A program made the position numbers and the translations under genes. A stretch of 64,000 nt of DNA from Blasia pusilla. Taxonomy: Eukaryota > Marchantiophyta > Marchantiopsida > Blasiales. Under the pieces are notes generated by a model. It saw nothing but the letters and a program-made list of their open reading frames with translations, was not told the origin of the DNA and ran no database searches. Below are positions 42,086-55,209 of this stretch, one piece after another; position 1 is the stretch's first letter, and every line of letters starts with the position of its first letter. The stretch is from the NCBI GenBank assembly GCA_050084515.1, contig CM114274.1, positions 1,922,001-1,986,000 of the forward strand, in the 5' to 3' direction.

Positions 42086-44024
42086 ATGGATAACCCTAGC
42101 CTAAGGGTATTTTAATAATTGGGTAGTAGTGGTTGGCATATATCCTTACAAGGTTAATTTGCTTTGGTGTCATCTTATAGATATTACAATATTACATGCA
42201 AAGGCACAATTGGGATCACTATGGTATACAAAGGGATACGTAATCAACTCAATCCCTTAGCTTTTCAATTCCTTGCTATAATCGTGAAGCGTAGCCACTA
42301 CTAATCCCGAAAACATTATTTTCCACAATCCACAATTTTTTGGGAACTTTGTTTCTTAGAGGCGGACGAGATTATAGACTAAATTTTAGAGTTCATGTAA
42401 GAGGCGAGACGGATGATGTAACTAATTTGTTGTTTTTTCCTTTATAAATGAAAGTTCAAAATTTTGAATAGAGAGTCACTCTCTCTCTCTTATTTTCTTT
42501 AGTGTTTATTTTTGTCGGAAGATGAGTTTTATGCATCTGCGAGTTTTTGATCATTTGTCCAAAGACTTATGAGAGACTTTAGATATCTTTGCAAAGAACA
42601 TGAATGATTATTCTCCGGAGATCTCACATGTAACTTCTTGCAACCTGTTGAATTAATCCATGAATGGTATAATTCTATATAATTTTGAATGAAAAGTTGT
42701 TTCTTCCTCTTCACTAGGATGTGACGATAAGACAACCTCCAAAGGCAAGCATTGGGACTCAATTGGGACCACTTTGATGACTCTCAACTATTGGGATTAG
42801 GAGAGAATATAGTAAATTTTTGTTCTCATATGATTTTGACGGGTTGCAAATATTTCACACAGAATTCTACCTATTATTTTGGATGATGAAAGGTTGCAAA
42901 TATTTTTGAGAGAGATGCTTCATCTTCCCTTGCGGCCAGATTAAAGAGTCGAACTAATTAATAAGGACTATTTATTAACTTTCCAAAGTTAGGTGTCACC
43001 GTCTCGTGAGTCGACGTTAGTTACCCGTCAGTTCGTTCAAACTCGTTTGTACGTGGCGGAGCCATGAGAACATACACTTGTGGGTAGGAGGTACCAGTAT
43101 TCTTATTATATTTCATACCCGTTCATCTCACGGGCATCTTACTAGTGAAGTAAATAACTCATTTTAGAAAGTAGAAACACAGTTGCCCGTCTCGCGAATG
43201 AAAATGTTGCCATGACAGCTGCAGTAGCTGTAGGACATTCTCCATTGTATCATGTCCCAGACCACATATTTAATATTGCACTGAGAAATGTGAGTCCGGA
43301 CGGGGCCGAACCTGTCCACCTCATCTCGCAATGAATGAATGGTAAGGACAAGATGTCTCATTGCAAGCTAGGCGCAGCCTAGTGGATGCATGAACATTGT
43401 GCTTTTGGGGAGAAGGGAGATGCCTCTGGAGGGTTATTCTCCTTTATCCGATTTTATCTCATTCGGATTTACCAAGAATTCCGCGCCGCTTCAGTCCGCA
43501 ATTAATCATTTCTTATTCCTTCCGTACTTTTCGGAAGGCTAGAATACGTACCCTCCAATTTGGCAAATAATAATTCCTTTTCTTTTAATCCTCCTCTCTT
43601 TTACTCCATGATTAGAAAATGATTACTAGCGTTCGAAAATAAATAAATAATGAAAACTGACGTATTAATTCCTTTTTTTAATCTAATTTCTACCTAGTTT
43701 TGTTTTAAATCTTATTTTTCTTTCAAAATGTTTCTTTTAGATTTTTTACAATTTCTTAAAAATGGGTACTCACTTAGATATGTCAAATCTAATGAAGATA
43801 AAATTTAAAGAACCGTAAGGATTGAACACCATTTTCATATTTTATTTTTTCCAACCTTACCAAAAAAAGAAAAAATAGTTATAGTTCAAAAGAAGGGTTA
43901 TGCAGTTTCAAGGTGTTCGTATCAACATGCCTAGTTTAATCTGTATTTATATTTTTAAATAAAATTAATTATTAAAATAAAAAAAACCGATATTAGCCTT
44001 CAAATTTTGACTCATGTCAAAATT
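42086..44024. other. Intergenic, nothing recognised
   Basis: AT-rich, with a short CT microsatellite at about 42480. No coding similarity. Confidence 0.5.
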
Positions 44025-44068
44025 TAATTAGAGGAAAGTCTATTTCGAAATAGACTTTCCTCTAATTA
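44025..44068. repeat. Perfect 44-bp palindrome
   Basis: Two 22-base arms with no spacer, centred on TTCGAA. Every base pairs. It lies in AT-rich DNA far from any recognised element. Confidence 0.95.
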
Positions 44069-47000
44069 GATTATCCTAGAAGAACTGTGATTTAAGAAAA
44101 TATATCTAGTATGAGTTATTATTCATGTGAATTATTTTTTTGGAAAGCTTTCAGATTTTTTTTACTGATCTCACCGGTTTGAGCATTTTTGGGAACGAGT
44201 GAGAAATGTTGTACTTGAGATGAGCTCCGACAGTGGCCTTAAGGGTATCTTGGAGTTCTCGAATATCGCAAAGGTTTAGATTTCGAGGATATCCATGGAC
44301 CAACGCCTCGTTAGAAAATGCACATTAAGGACGAAAAAGATGGCCACATACGCAAAGAGGTCTCTTTTTCAAACCAGCTCATTCGGAATTTCTAGGGATG
44401 CCCTTACTTATCAAAATATCTCCTTTTCCTCGTCTTTGGCCGAAAATCACTCCTGTTTCCTTCTTCTTACGGTATATTAGATCCCTGCAAATAGTGCTAT
44501 GGATCCGCTTCACAAGATCTGTTCTTCTTGGTTTAACTTTATTATATTTTCCGTTTTATATAACAAGGGAAGATTGATGATATGTGTGTATGAACGAGTC
44601 ATTCAAATCCATGAGTTTAGGGAGGCTTGAGGTTCTTGTTGGATAGACACGAGATGCAGAAATGATTATTTATTATTCTTTAAATATTGTAGGTTTCTTA
44701 AGAAATCTTACCCGAAGATTTTTCTTGGTGTTAGCAATCAAATAAACACTTACCATGCCCGTTCTTATTCACATATATTATTCCCAAAACTTGAAAATGT
44801 GAATGACTTTTATCCAGCCATAGCTATACACCCAATCATCGCGGTTGAACTTCATGCATTAAATATACTAATTACTTATAGTAATAGATTTTATCTAGTT
44901 TATGTACTTTTTGGAGGAGATTTATTCATAATTTCTATTGAGAAATGAACGTGTTTCTCTTTTTTATAAATGGTGTTATGGAATTTTTGATCTGAATGGA
45001 TAATAACAACATACCTTCCAATTACAACTTATAGCATGAGATGTGTATGTTTTATATATGTAATTTTACATGAACATTAATCATGCATTATTATGAATTA
45101 AGATATCTATAATTTCCCTTCTAGATGGTAATGATGTTCTTCTAACTAAACATAACCATCAACTAATGGTGTGAGTTAGCACTTGCATTGATATGCATTT
45201 TTATGGTGCTAAGATCATTCGCTTGGGTATTCAATCACCCAAATCTACAAGGGGAAGTTCTAAGGGCTTAGCTTGGAGAGATCTCTCTTCAAAATTACAG
45301 TCAATCCAAGCCCTTACTCATAGTGAAGAGGAATCAGTCACACATGGGGATCTCCATATTTGTAGGCTCAATAAAAAAAATATTTAACTCCAAACTCATA
45401 TACTGGGGGTATATCCCTTCTTTCTTTCCAAAGCATCCCAAATTTATTCATGTACACTTTTCACCAACCTATCCCTAATCTCCTACCACAATAAGTGATG
45501 GAGGGATTAACACAAGTCATTTGCAAGTCCTTTTTTGTTACCAAGCGGATACTTTGGAAGTCTAATGCTACTCTTATTTTGCAATTGTAGTTCAAGTGAT
45601 TCTAGTCTGAGTCCACTAGGACTCATCATAAAGTTGGAGTACTTGGAGGCATTTTCAAAATTTTATCACAAGGGCTTGCACAAGGCTCGTAGTGGACTTG
45701 CAATGAAGTTAGCGAGTATGGCTCACAAATCAACTGCAAAAAATAATGTTTAGGGATTCACACTCAACATCTTCCATGGCTCACAACTAACTCGTAATGG
45801 TCTTGTTGACTCTTGCACGAAACTTGCAAATGGAGGTTGTTCATCGAATCATACGGGGATTTCTAAAGACTTTAAAAAATGAAATTTTCCACCATTTTTC
45901 CCTACACCCCCATTTTTGCCTTTTTTTTTCAATTCTCCATCGATTTCATTATTGGTTGAGGGATTACTCTCACCCATAGTTATAGTACCATGGTGGAGGG
46001 CTACATGTCCATATTAGTGGAGCATTCCATATCATGCATGGTGGAACAATAGCATGCACTCCACATGCTAGAGCATCGTGAATGTAGTAACTATTGACTA
46101 TATGGATGCTTTGTTGAAATTTTCAAGGTATGGAGAGTATGTATAGTATGGATGGAGGGTCCCCGAGGAGATCTTCTTCGACCACTGGTCCATGATGTCC
46201 TAGCTAAAATGATAAGTTCCTTAAACTCTAATTAGGATTCTTAAGTAGTCTCTTACATTTCATCATAATCATCAGAGGTACTAACTCCATTTTGCATGTT
46301 GGATGCAATATAAGAGGTCACATCTTAGTAGAGGCATGGTATAGGAGGAGCGTAGTTGAGCCCCACATATATTTGAGTACCCAAGCCTATGTTGACCAAC
46401 ACATGAGACCATCTCTCCTCATTCTGTTGGATAAGAGTAGGAGACAACTATTTAGAGGATCTCTTCAATAGAGATGGTGAGAAGGATGTGGAGGAATCAA
46501 AAAAAGGGGAGATTCAGCTTACAGAGTGTCTAATCACTATAAGGGATAATACTATCATAGTAGGAGGCCCTCATTAGATTTTATGTTGGAATCCACAAGT
46601 CAAGTGCATTCCTATATGCAAGGCCTATTAGAAGCATGCCAAAAAAGGAAGGTAGGACTATTGACACTTGTGTTAATGGTATCTCATAGTGAATTTTGAA
46701 CAAATTTTACTTGTATATATAAAGGTTATATATTTCTTGCATCCTTTACCTCATTTGATTGAAATATCCCATGGATTGAATGGAAATATTTCTCACAAAT
46801 GACATTCGTTCCGAAACTTGGAAACGGATAAATTTTACAAGCATACTGTAAGTTTAGTTACTAGCTCTCAACAAATCAAGCTTGTAAGAGATGCATGGCA
46901 AAGATGCAAAATTTTTTTGAGTTAGATCAAAGTTCTTTGCAAGCTCATTAATTGCAATCTAATTGGAATTACAATAAAGTGGAACCTTCAACCCGCATTT

Positions 47001-47639
47001 TAGTTGCAATATGTGAGCAAAATTATCAAGTTTGCAAGTCAATTACAAGTCAAGGACTTGCAAATCTTTAGGTCGAGTGTGGCTATAGTACGACTCACTT
47101 ACGGATTTTGCAACTTCGCCAATCGATTGCACATACAGTAGTGTATACTATGTCCTAAGTCATTCTCCATATCAAGAAAGGCTAACTAAGGCTCTAGATC
47201 AGATACCTCTGTAAACAATAATTAATGTGAATATGAGCCCAAACAGCGTAAAAATAAGGGAAACTAGATGGAGTCTATATAAATAAATCAAGTGATTGAC
47301 TAAATTTGGAAATTACATAGGGATTTACTCATTTAGCACATAATTCATCCCTAGCATTATCAAAATGAATAGGGGTCAAGACTTCAGCCCATATGTTTTA
47401 AACCCAAAAACCAAGGGGCGGTGGCGGGGAAAAAGCTCGCAAAGGGACTTTAATATCACATAAACTTTGTTTTATGTCTATTAACGAGGATAAGCTCTAT
47501 ATTCTTCAAGCCCCTTGTCCCTCTCTTTAGGTCCAAATTATTATGATTTTGTTGTAGTTTCCAATTGTAGCTCCTCTCTTATGTAAATCGTGCCTATCAA
47601 ATCCTCCTCCTTTACAATACACTTGCTGCGAAAATTAAT
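44069..47639. other. Intergenic, TTGCAA-rich parts
   Basis: No gene recognised. Two stretches (about 45510-45830 and 46900-47130) are enriched in TTGCAA and TTGCAAGT words, as is 54510-54730 on the other side of the copia element. Confidence 0.5.
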
Positions 47640-48079
47640 GGCGAATACATGTCCTAATATAGGCAAAGAATTATGAAAGACATTGAAGGATCTTGAAAAT
47701 GAGCATCTATGGCAAGCTATTGAGAATCCTTTTAGTTTTTAAAATTGATGAAGTACTCAAGTTGATTATGAGAGAAAATTATTTTAGAGAATCGACACTC
47801 GAAGGACTGATTTTTTAGGAAGAAATTGAAAAATCACTCATGTAAATTACACGAGTTGTACGTGGTTCACTTCGTGTGGGGAAGCTACATCGAGAATCAA
47901 ACACTCTTAGGTCGCTTTATTGAAATCTAGGCACATTTTACATCGCAAGCTCTCCAAGACTCCCTCTTAAGCCTAAAGCCGTACGCACAAAATGACAAAG
48001 GAACCCTAACATAGCTTCAACTGAATAGGCATGAAACTAGTGTGTGTACCATACCACAAAGGCTACTTCCTCACCCCAT

Positions 48080-49374
48080 AACATCCCATCGGGTCGGTCA
48101 AAGATGGTGAACAAGCTTGCCTTTAAGGGATCTTCATTATGTCACTCTTGTAAATGATAGAATTCTAGACATATAGGCAAAAATCTCCATCTTATCCTAT
48201 ATTCTATCCACTTCAATAAGGCTAGCCCTAAGAGTATTTTTTACATCATGCTTAGGAACGTAGAATATGTAACAAGTCCAAACAGTGTGTGAACTTCTCC
48301 ACCAAAATCGGCTCTGTTAACGTATCTAATGGATTCTCCTAAGTACCTATCTTTAGAAGGTTGATCACACCCTAGGTTAGTGCCTCTCAAATGAAATGAT
48401 ATTGAACATGAATGGGCTTTATCGCGGTATGATACACTTGGTTTTTAGCTAAGTGTACAATAGTCTGGCTATCATAATACACGATGACTCCATCCGACAA
48501 CAAACCAAGCTTAACTACAAGTATCCATAGCCAAATATATGTAGCCATATCCTCTGGGAAATCTACAACCGTCTATTCTTCCGATCTCTTTGGATATCTA
48601 TCTGAATAATCCTCCTTAAAGGATCCAAGTCCTTCGTGCTAAGATCCTTGCTCGATTTTCTCTTCAGTTGAGCAATATTTTCATGTGCTTTGCGGCAATG
48701 AGCATATCATCAACATATAGCACCAAGACAATGTAACCAAAATGAACACCTCTCTCTCTCTTCTTTAAATACACATAACAGCCATAATCACTACGAGTAT
48801 ATCCATGTCTTCTCATAAATGTTTCAAATATTTGATACCATCGTCTGTGACTCTACTTCAATTTGTATAAGGAATTCTTCAACCTCCACACCAATTTCTT
48901 CTTCCCTTGTACATCAAATTACTCTTGTTGTTGCATGTACATCTCCTCCTCGAGCTTTCAATGCAAGAAGGCAATTGTAACATCAAGTTGCTCCAACTCT
49001 AGGTCATATAGAGCTATTATGCCTATAACTACATGAATGGATGCAATCTTTAACACTGGTGATAAAATCTCATTGAAGTCAATACCATCCCTTTGCGCAT
49101 GTCCATTTGCCACAAGTATTGCCTTATATCTATCTCTACCAATCTCATAAAGTCCCTCCTTCCTATGATATACCCATCTTCATCCAATTGCCTTCTTGTC
49201 CTTAGGCAATCGTACTAAGTCCCAAGTGTGATTTTATTGAAGAGACTCCATCTCTTCCTCCTTAGCAAGCATCCACCTCAACCGGTTCTAGACTTCCAAG
49301 GCCTCTTTATAGCATGAAAGCTTACCATTCTCTATAAGAAGGACAAAGGCAACTGCATCTGAACTCAAAAGACC
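48080..49374 (-). pseudogene. Copia reverse transcriptase and RNase H
   Basis: Heavily interrupted but readable: the LDVTIAFLH block, WRLKNSLYKLK, and the catalytic box VLYVDDMLIA with YVDD at 48706-48717. The RNase H part at about 48130-48500 is too degraded to place residues. No continuous frame remains. Confidence 0.8.
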
Positions 49375-50647
49375 TTAACGTTTGGGGGATCTCCTAGGTC
49401 TATCTGACGTATGAAGATATGGTGCAATTTGAGCTTCAAGAGGAATCTCAAGCTGTGATTTTGAGACAGTCTTATCCCTAATGTCTACCTCCATCTTTCT
49501 AGCCTCAAACATTGGACTCTCATCTCTTACCTCACTTGAAATATGAGTCTTCGACATAGCCTTCCCATCGAAGGACATATCTCTACTCACAACAATCTTG
49601 CATGTACTAGGATCCCAAAATCTATATCTTTTTGATATCCTATAAAGATTCACTTTAGAGCCTTTGGGTCTAACTTATACCTCTTATCTTCCTAAATATG
49701 AACAGATGCACGGCATCCAAACACTTTAAGTAAAGAGTAATTTGCGAGAGTACCATGCCACAACACTATAGGAATTTTATATCTAATAGTAGTAGTAGGA
49801 GATAGATTTATCAGAAAATAAACAGTATTTATAACTTCTGCCATTAGCTTTTCTTCATTCCTCCCTTGCTCAACATATTACATGCTCTCCCTAATAGTGT
49901 TCGATTCATCCGCTTTGCCACTCCATTTTAGGGTGAAATGGGGATGATGCCTTCCTCCTTACGGAATGGTTCAAATTTCCTAGACCGATACTCTCCAAAA
50001 TTTTCAGATCGTATGCACTTGATCTTTTGACCGGTCTGCTTCTATACCATTGTCTTCCATTATGTGAAGATAGAGAATATCTTTGATTTTTTTTGCAAGA
50101 AATAAATCCACACCCTTTTAGAATAATCATCCATAAAGGTGACAAAATACAATGTTCATGACTGAGATGCAAGAGATGCAAGACCCCCGACATCTTTATG
50201 TATATAATCTAGAGCTCCCTCTATATCCAGTGTATACCAATATTGAAGCTCACTCTATGCTTTTTTTCCAAATATGCAATACTCAAAAAAATCCAAATTA
50301 CAATACTTCATTCCTTTGAGAAACTGATATTTTGACAACTCCCTCAATCCACGTTCACTCATATGACCCAATCATAGGTCCTAGAGTTGTGTCATATGTG
50401 TTACATCTCCATCTGTTCTAGATACTATTGTAGCTCCACCTACAATGGTTTCAACTTCAAGCTTGTACACAATTACAACCTTCTTGCCCTTCATCAAGAT
50501 CAAAGCTCCTTTTGAAACTCTTAGAACTCCACTCTCCGTTGCCCATTTGCAACGATTATTGTCTAGGGTACCAAGAGAAATCAAGTTCTTCCGCATATCC
50601 GGGACATGTTGCACCCCAGTCAACGTTTGAATAGTCCCATCAAACAT
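49375..50647 (-). pseudogene. Copia integrase
   Basis: 50647-50381 is the pre-integrase segment (LTGVQHVPDMRKNLISLGTL). The core follows: DYIHKDVGG with the first Asp, YFVTFMDDYSKRVWIYFL, IRSENFGEY where the second Asp is Glu, and NGVAKRMNRTLLGRA where the catalytic Glu is Lys. 49653-49375 is the C-terminal copia segment (YRFWDPSTCKIVVSRDMSFD). Inactive by residue changes as well as stops. Confidence 0.85.
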
Positions 50648-51226
50648 CTATATACAAAAAGAACCAATCCCTACAATCTTGCATGGCATGTTGTTCCCCA
50701 TCAAGAAAATTCCACGAGCCCACTTGCGATACGTATTGAAGCACTCTTTACAAGGACACATGTGGTAAGAGCAACTAGAATCCATAATCCCTGCATCATG
50801 GAAGACATATCTTACGGAAGTTACAATCAATACATAATCATCGTCGTATGACTCTGCTACGCTAGCTTGTTCAAAGGTCTAAGCTTTCCCTCTATGTACA
50901 TTCCTTGCTGGGTCCATTTTTTGGCCCTCTATACAATCTTTCTTCATATGGCCTACCTTTCCATAGGTCCAACATTTAACTTTCACATTACTATTGCTAG
51001 ATTGAGACTCCAACCGATATCTACCCTTGCTTTCACTCCTATTATTTGGCCTACCTCCGGCAACAAGAGTCTTTGAGTTTTTCTCCCCCCTGCTCAATAT
51101 CTTTCTAAACCGATTGGACAACAATGTCCTAGTGACCTCATCCAATTTTATTGTATCTTTGCCATATAATAAAGTAGTGACTAGGCGTTCAAAAGAACTA
51201 GGCAAGGATATCAACAATAGCAACAC
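50648..51226 (-). pseudogene. Copia nucleocapsid and protease
   Basis: 51226-50879 ends with a knuckle reading CWTYGKVGHMKKDC, the second Cys replaced by Tyr. 50830-50648 is the protease, with IMDSSCSYHMCP where copia elements have a DSGCS-type site, so the active-site Gly is lost. Confidence 0.85.
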
Positions 51227-51348
51227 TTTATCTTCATCTTCTAGATGTGTATATATAACCTATACATGACAAAGTCTTTGACAAGTCGACTATACTTGAA
51301 TCAAAAGTTGTACACTTTGCGTATAAAAGAAAGCAAAATTTTGATGGA

Positions 51349-51950
51349 TCATTTGAACGCTCTCAATTGAGTCACATGTGAGCTAGCTTTCGATTGAGTC
51401 ATATGTGAGCTACTAGATAGCTCACATATGATGCAATTGAAAGAGTTTATATGCTCCATCAAATTTCCACTTTCTTTCATACATAGAGTGTATATCTTTT
51501 TCTTCAAGTACAATCGACTTGTTAAAGCCTTTGTCATGTATAGGCTTCGTAACTTTGTCCACAACTTGGGAGTAGAGTCTTCCTTCTCGACATTGTAAAA
51601 AACCTTGTCTACAAGACTAAAATGACTTGTACTAAGAGCTCTCAAATCGATGTCCTCCAAGTCTAAAGGAGTTTACCGAGTCTTGATTTCCGTTTTCTTC
51701 TCCAACGTCATATGTAGTTATTGTTGAACCAACAAGTCTCTCACCTTCAATTGGCATTACCTGATTTTTTTCCCCATTGTTTCTCCACCTCAAACTTTGT
51801 ATTGGAAATCTTTCTTGCCATCGCAAAATTTCCTAACCCACGCTTTGATTCCAAATTTTGTGTGACTATTTCCCTCAAGAAGCAATCTGTCATGCAACAA
51901 GCAAAACAATAAGTCCTTTAAGATGTTCAATACAAAAACATCCCATGTCT
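51349..51950 (-). pseudogene. Copia gag
   Basis: 51660-51349 is the conserved part (EDIDLRALSTSHFSLVDKVF, LWTKLRSLYMTKALTSRLYL). Upstream parts are shifted (51826-51632). It matches the gag polypeptide of copia-type elements. Confidence 0.8.
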
Positions 51951-52000
51951 CCACTCCATGCTGACACAAACGGGTCATTGAGGGGGAATTTGGTGTAATT

Positions 52001-54860
52001 TGGCTGCAAATGTAATCTTGGAAAAGGACAAAATGACATCCTCCACTATGAATAAGCACTCCAACTCACAATGTCTTGAAGAAAGTGGAAGTTTCTATGG
52101 AGGGGTAGCTTGCATTTGGAAAGAAATATATAGAATTAATGATTCTAAACCCAAAGAGGAAGATTGTAAAAAAATCCAACAACATATATATAAAAAATGA
52201 GTTTTATTTTACATTTATGTATGAAGGTTACAAACACCTCTCATCTTTGTCTTCCCTAATCTTAATTAACAAAACTCTCCTTGCATATGTCTATGGTCTT
52301 GGTTACGATGATGGAAATGTAAATTTCATCATCCCATCGCGGACCTAAATGCTTATGTCGGCCTTATATGTACTCCCAACTGGCATTCCCATTTCTATAT
52401 ACACCAGATGATTGAATATATCAAGGTATGTCACCGAAATGTATGGGATCATCGTCTATATATTGTCGATGGTGAGAGTTACGCATAATAGTAGCGTGCG
52501 GGGAAAAAAGATACTCTAAGAATGATAGAGTGGTATGGACCAACTCCCTCCATGAAATATGGGAGAAAACAGGTCCCACATGTGGAAATAGGATGGGGTA
52601 GTTATCCACGTCACATCCCTAAACAATTACTATCCTATATAGTGCAAACATTGGTCCTTGGACCTAAGGTCAATTCTTTCACTACGTATGTCTTATCCAT
52701 GGCTCTATGGGTATGCCAACATGGATGATAGATGGGTATCCCCACATGGTTACATCACACTCAATGTAGTACTATATATAATGACTAGTCAACTCCACAA
52801 GTCCCTATATATCAGACACAAAGGGGACATTATTTAATGTCTAGACTCGAGGTTTTTTACCTTTGGTAAGGGATCTTGTAATTCAAGGCTTGATGTGAGA
52901 TGCTCGACTCCTTAGAGATCGTTGGTCACGGGGAGGGAGGTAAGGGGATGTTATGGGAGGTAGGGAGAGGAGAACATGGTTTATATATTTGCAAGGGGGA
53001 TGATATTGATAGGATGTTGGATAGGGTAGTGGCACCTATTGTGAATAAGGTTCTCCAATCCACAAACGCTAATTTAGATGCAAATCTAAAGGAGGGCCAT
53101 CTCCATCATCCTATAAGTATTCCCATTGCTAATTTTTGAGCACGGGGAGTTAGAGAATTAGGGGGGGGTGTTAGAGAGAGAGTAGGGGATGTGGAGATAT
53201 TTGGAAAGGTGGCCGATTCACCTCTAGTGGAATGGGGACATGTGAGATGCAAGGACTGGAAGAGTTTATTAATGTTGGATACTTCAAGGACCCAAGCTAT
53301 AGATGAGGTTCTTTGTCTCATATCTAAAAATGCGTGCAAGCAACACGTGCCTATTCTTGATGTTTGAAACGAAACAACACATATGTATCATTAGAGGTTC
53401 CCAGACTTCAATACCATGGAGTTTCAAAACAACACTTTGATCTCTATGGAAGTGATGGGCTACATGATTAGTAGGTTTTCCTCTAATGTCCACCATAAAG
53501 TGACATCATTATCAAAGGAGGTGATGAGGTTGGCTTGAGAGGAAGACAAGGAGAGGGAGATATGGATGTTGGAGATGCTAACATCCAAAAATTGTGACAT
53601 TAGTTAATGGATGGAAATTATGCAACACGTATTGGCTCCTATTAGACATCCATACCCATCAAGGATTGAAAGACAATGAACTTTGGATGTGCAACTTTCA
53701 TCCCTTAAGGCAAAGGGGACACATTCATTTAGCCAATGGGGAGAAAATGCATTCCACTATGCATTTTTGAGTATTCTTTATAGACTAATATTCTTAGAAT
53801 GTATGAGTTAGTGACATTTTATCATGTTTAACTAACTATATGGGTGTTTAGTGCAATTCCAAAGTATGGGAAATACCCAACTATTGTGGTGTTGGAGAAT
53901 GTGCAGTAGGGTCAAAGGATACGAGAGGATGTCTTCATCGACCGCAATTTCATAGCCTCCTTGGCAAGTTCTTAGCACCATCGAATTTCTAAAGTTTTAT
54001 TAAGTTTAACTAAAGCATGAAGGATGAGGACCAAAGGGGCGAGAACAAATAGCTATAGAGGCACTTCATGGAGCATTTAGTTGCCCTTAGGTCAAGGAGA
54101 TCATCCTCAAGTAGTGGGTCTAGTGCATTTGGAGAAGCTATATATATATATATGTCTAAAATGCACCATATGGATAGCTCTAGGCCGTTTAGTGGATGTA
54201 TTGCTTATGGACAAATTTGTGCTTCAGTAGTGCCTATATGCCTTTTTAGTTTTGTTGGACCTTCTACAAGTCCAACACAACCCTATTGACATGGCATGTT
54301 ATATTGATGCACATCCTTGGCGTCGATAATAGCACAATTATTTCCAAAAATGACTATATATTTTGAAATTTTTTTACTAAATTCATTTTGGGAAACTTTG
54401 CAATTACTCAATTTTGGATTTGAAATATGTTTATAAATAAATAAATTTAGGAAGTTTTATTTTATTTAAATTAATTTTAGTTTTTGTCTAATTGTAGACT
54501 TCTTTGGAGCTGATATGCGAGTGATAGTTGCATATTAGTTGCAAATTTGCCACTATGAGAGTCCTTAACGATTTGCCTAGAGTTAACTAGATACTATGTT
54601 ACGCTGATTGTGTGAATATGTTGCAAGTGTAATAAAGTTGCACTTTAGAGCCGTTGTGTAGTCTCAAAGTGTTCTCATGATTGTAGTCCTAACTTGCAAG
54701 TGTGTTGCAACTATACCGCGGTTGTAGAGGGGTTGGATGCACTCACAAAATCACTTCAAATATAGTAGATTAGGGATGACAATATTTGAACTATTTTCTC
54801 CTCTAAGGAAGAGGTTTTAGTACTCATGTACTCAAGCTCATAAAGTTGTTTGGGTTCCTC
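52001..54860. other. Intergenic, nothing recognised
   Basis: Short open frames (for example 52900-53139 +, 54068-54289 +) show no family resemblance. An AT dinucleotide run lies at about 54140-54156. TTGCAA words are frequent at 54510-54730. Confidence 0.5.
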
Positions 54861-55141
54861 ATGAATCTCAAAATGTAATCCCTCCTCCTCGAGTCCATCT
54901 ATAACCTCCTACTCACACGGTATAAGAGCCTTGAATGTGGAAATATTCAAGGTATATTTCTGCACTACCTGTCGGCTTGAATTTTTTAGGTGCCTCCATA
55001 TCTAATGCGGACGTCCGCCGAGAATTTATAGGTGCCTCCGTTTCTAGTCTGAAATCTCAAAATGTAATCCCTCCTCCTCGAGTTTATCTCTGACCTCATA
55101 CTCACACGGTCTAAGAGCCTTGAATGTGGAAATATTCAAGG
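54861..55141. repeat. Direct repeat of about 92 bp
   Basis: 54861-54952 recurs at 55050-55141 (blocks TGTAATCCCTCCTCCTCGAG and TGAATGTGGAAATATTCAAG), with about eight differences. The intervening segment has two diverged AGGTGCCTCC blocks of its own. Confidence 0.85.
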
Positions 55142-55209
55142 TTCCCAATCGTTGAACAATGCCATCTCGATGACGCTTTTCTCATGAAGTAAAGGCATGA
55201 GAGGGAAAT

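Larger units (their letters stand above)
47640..52000 (-). mobile_element. Ty1/copia element, decayed
   Basis: Minus-strand element with copia order gag, protease, integrase, RT, RNase H (integrase before RT). A probable 3' LTR or end lies at about 47640-48070, just after a G-rich tract (minus-strand GGGGTGAGGAA). I could not identify the matching 5' LTR on the right. All coding parts are interrupted. Confidence 0.8.

Noticed and set aside
47180-47220. GCTCTAGATCAGATACC resembles a reversed tRNA-Met primer site
   Set aside because: Extra bases interrupt the match and no LTR border adjoins it.
52900-53139. Open frame considered as a possible host gene
   Set aside because: 79 codons, no motif, no supporting neighbour.
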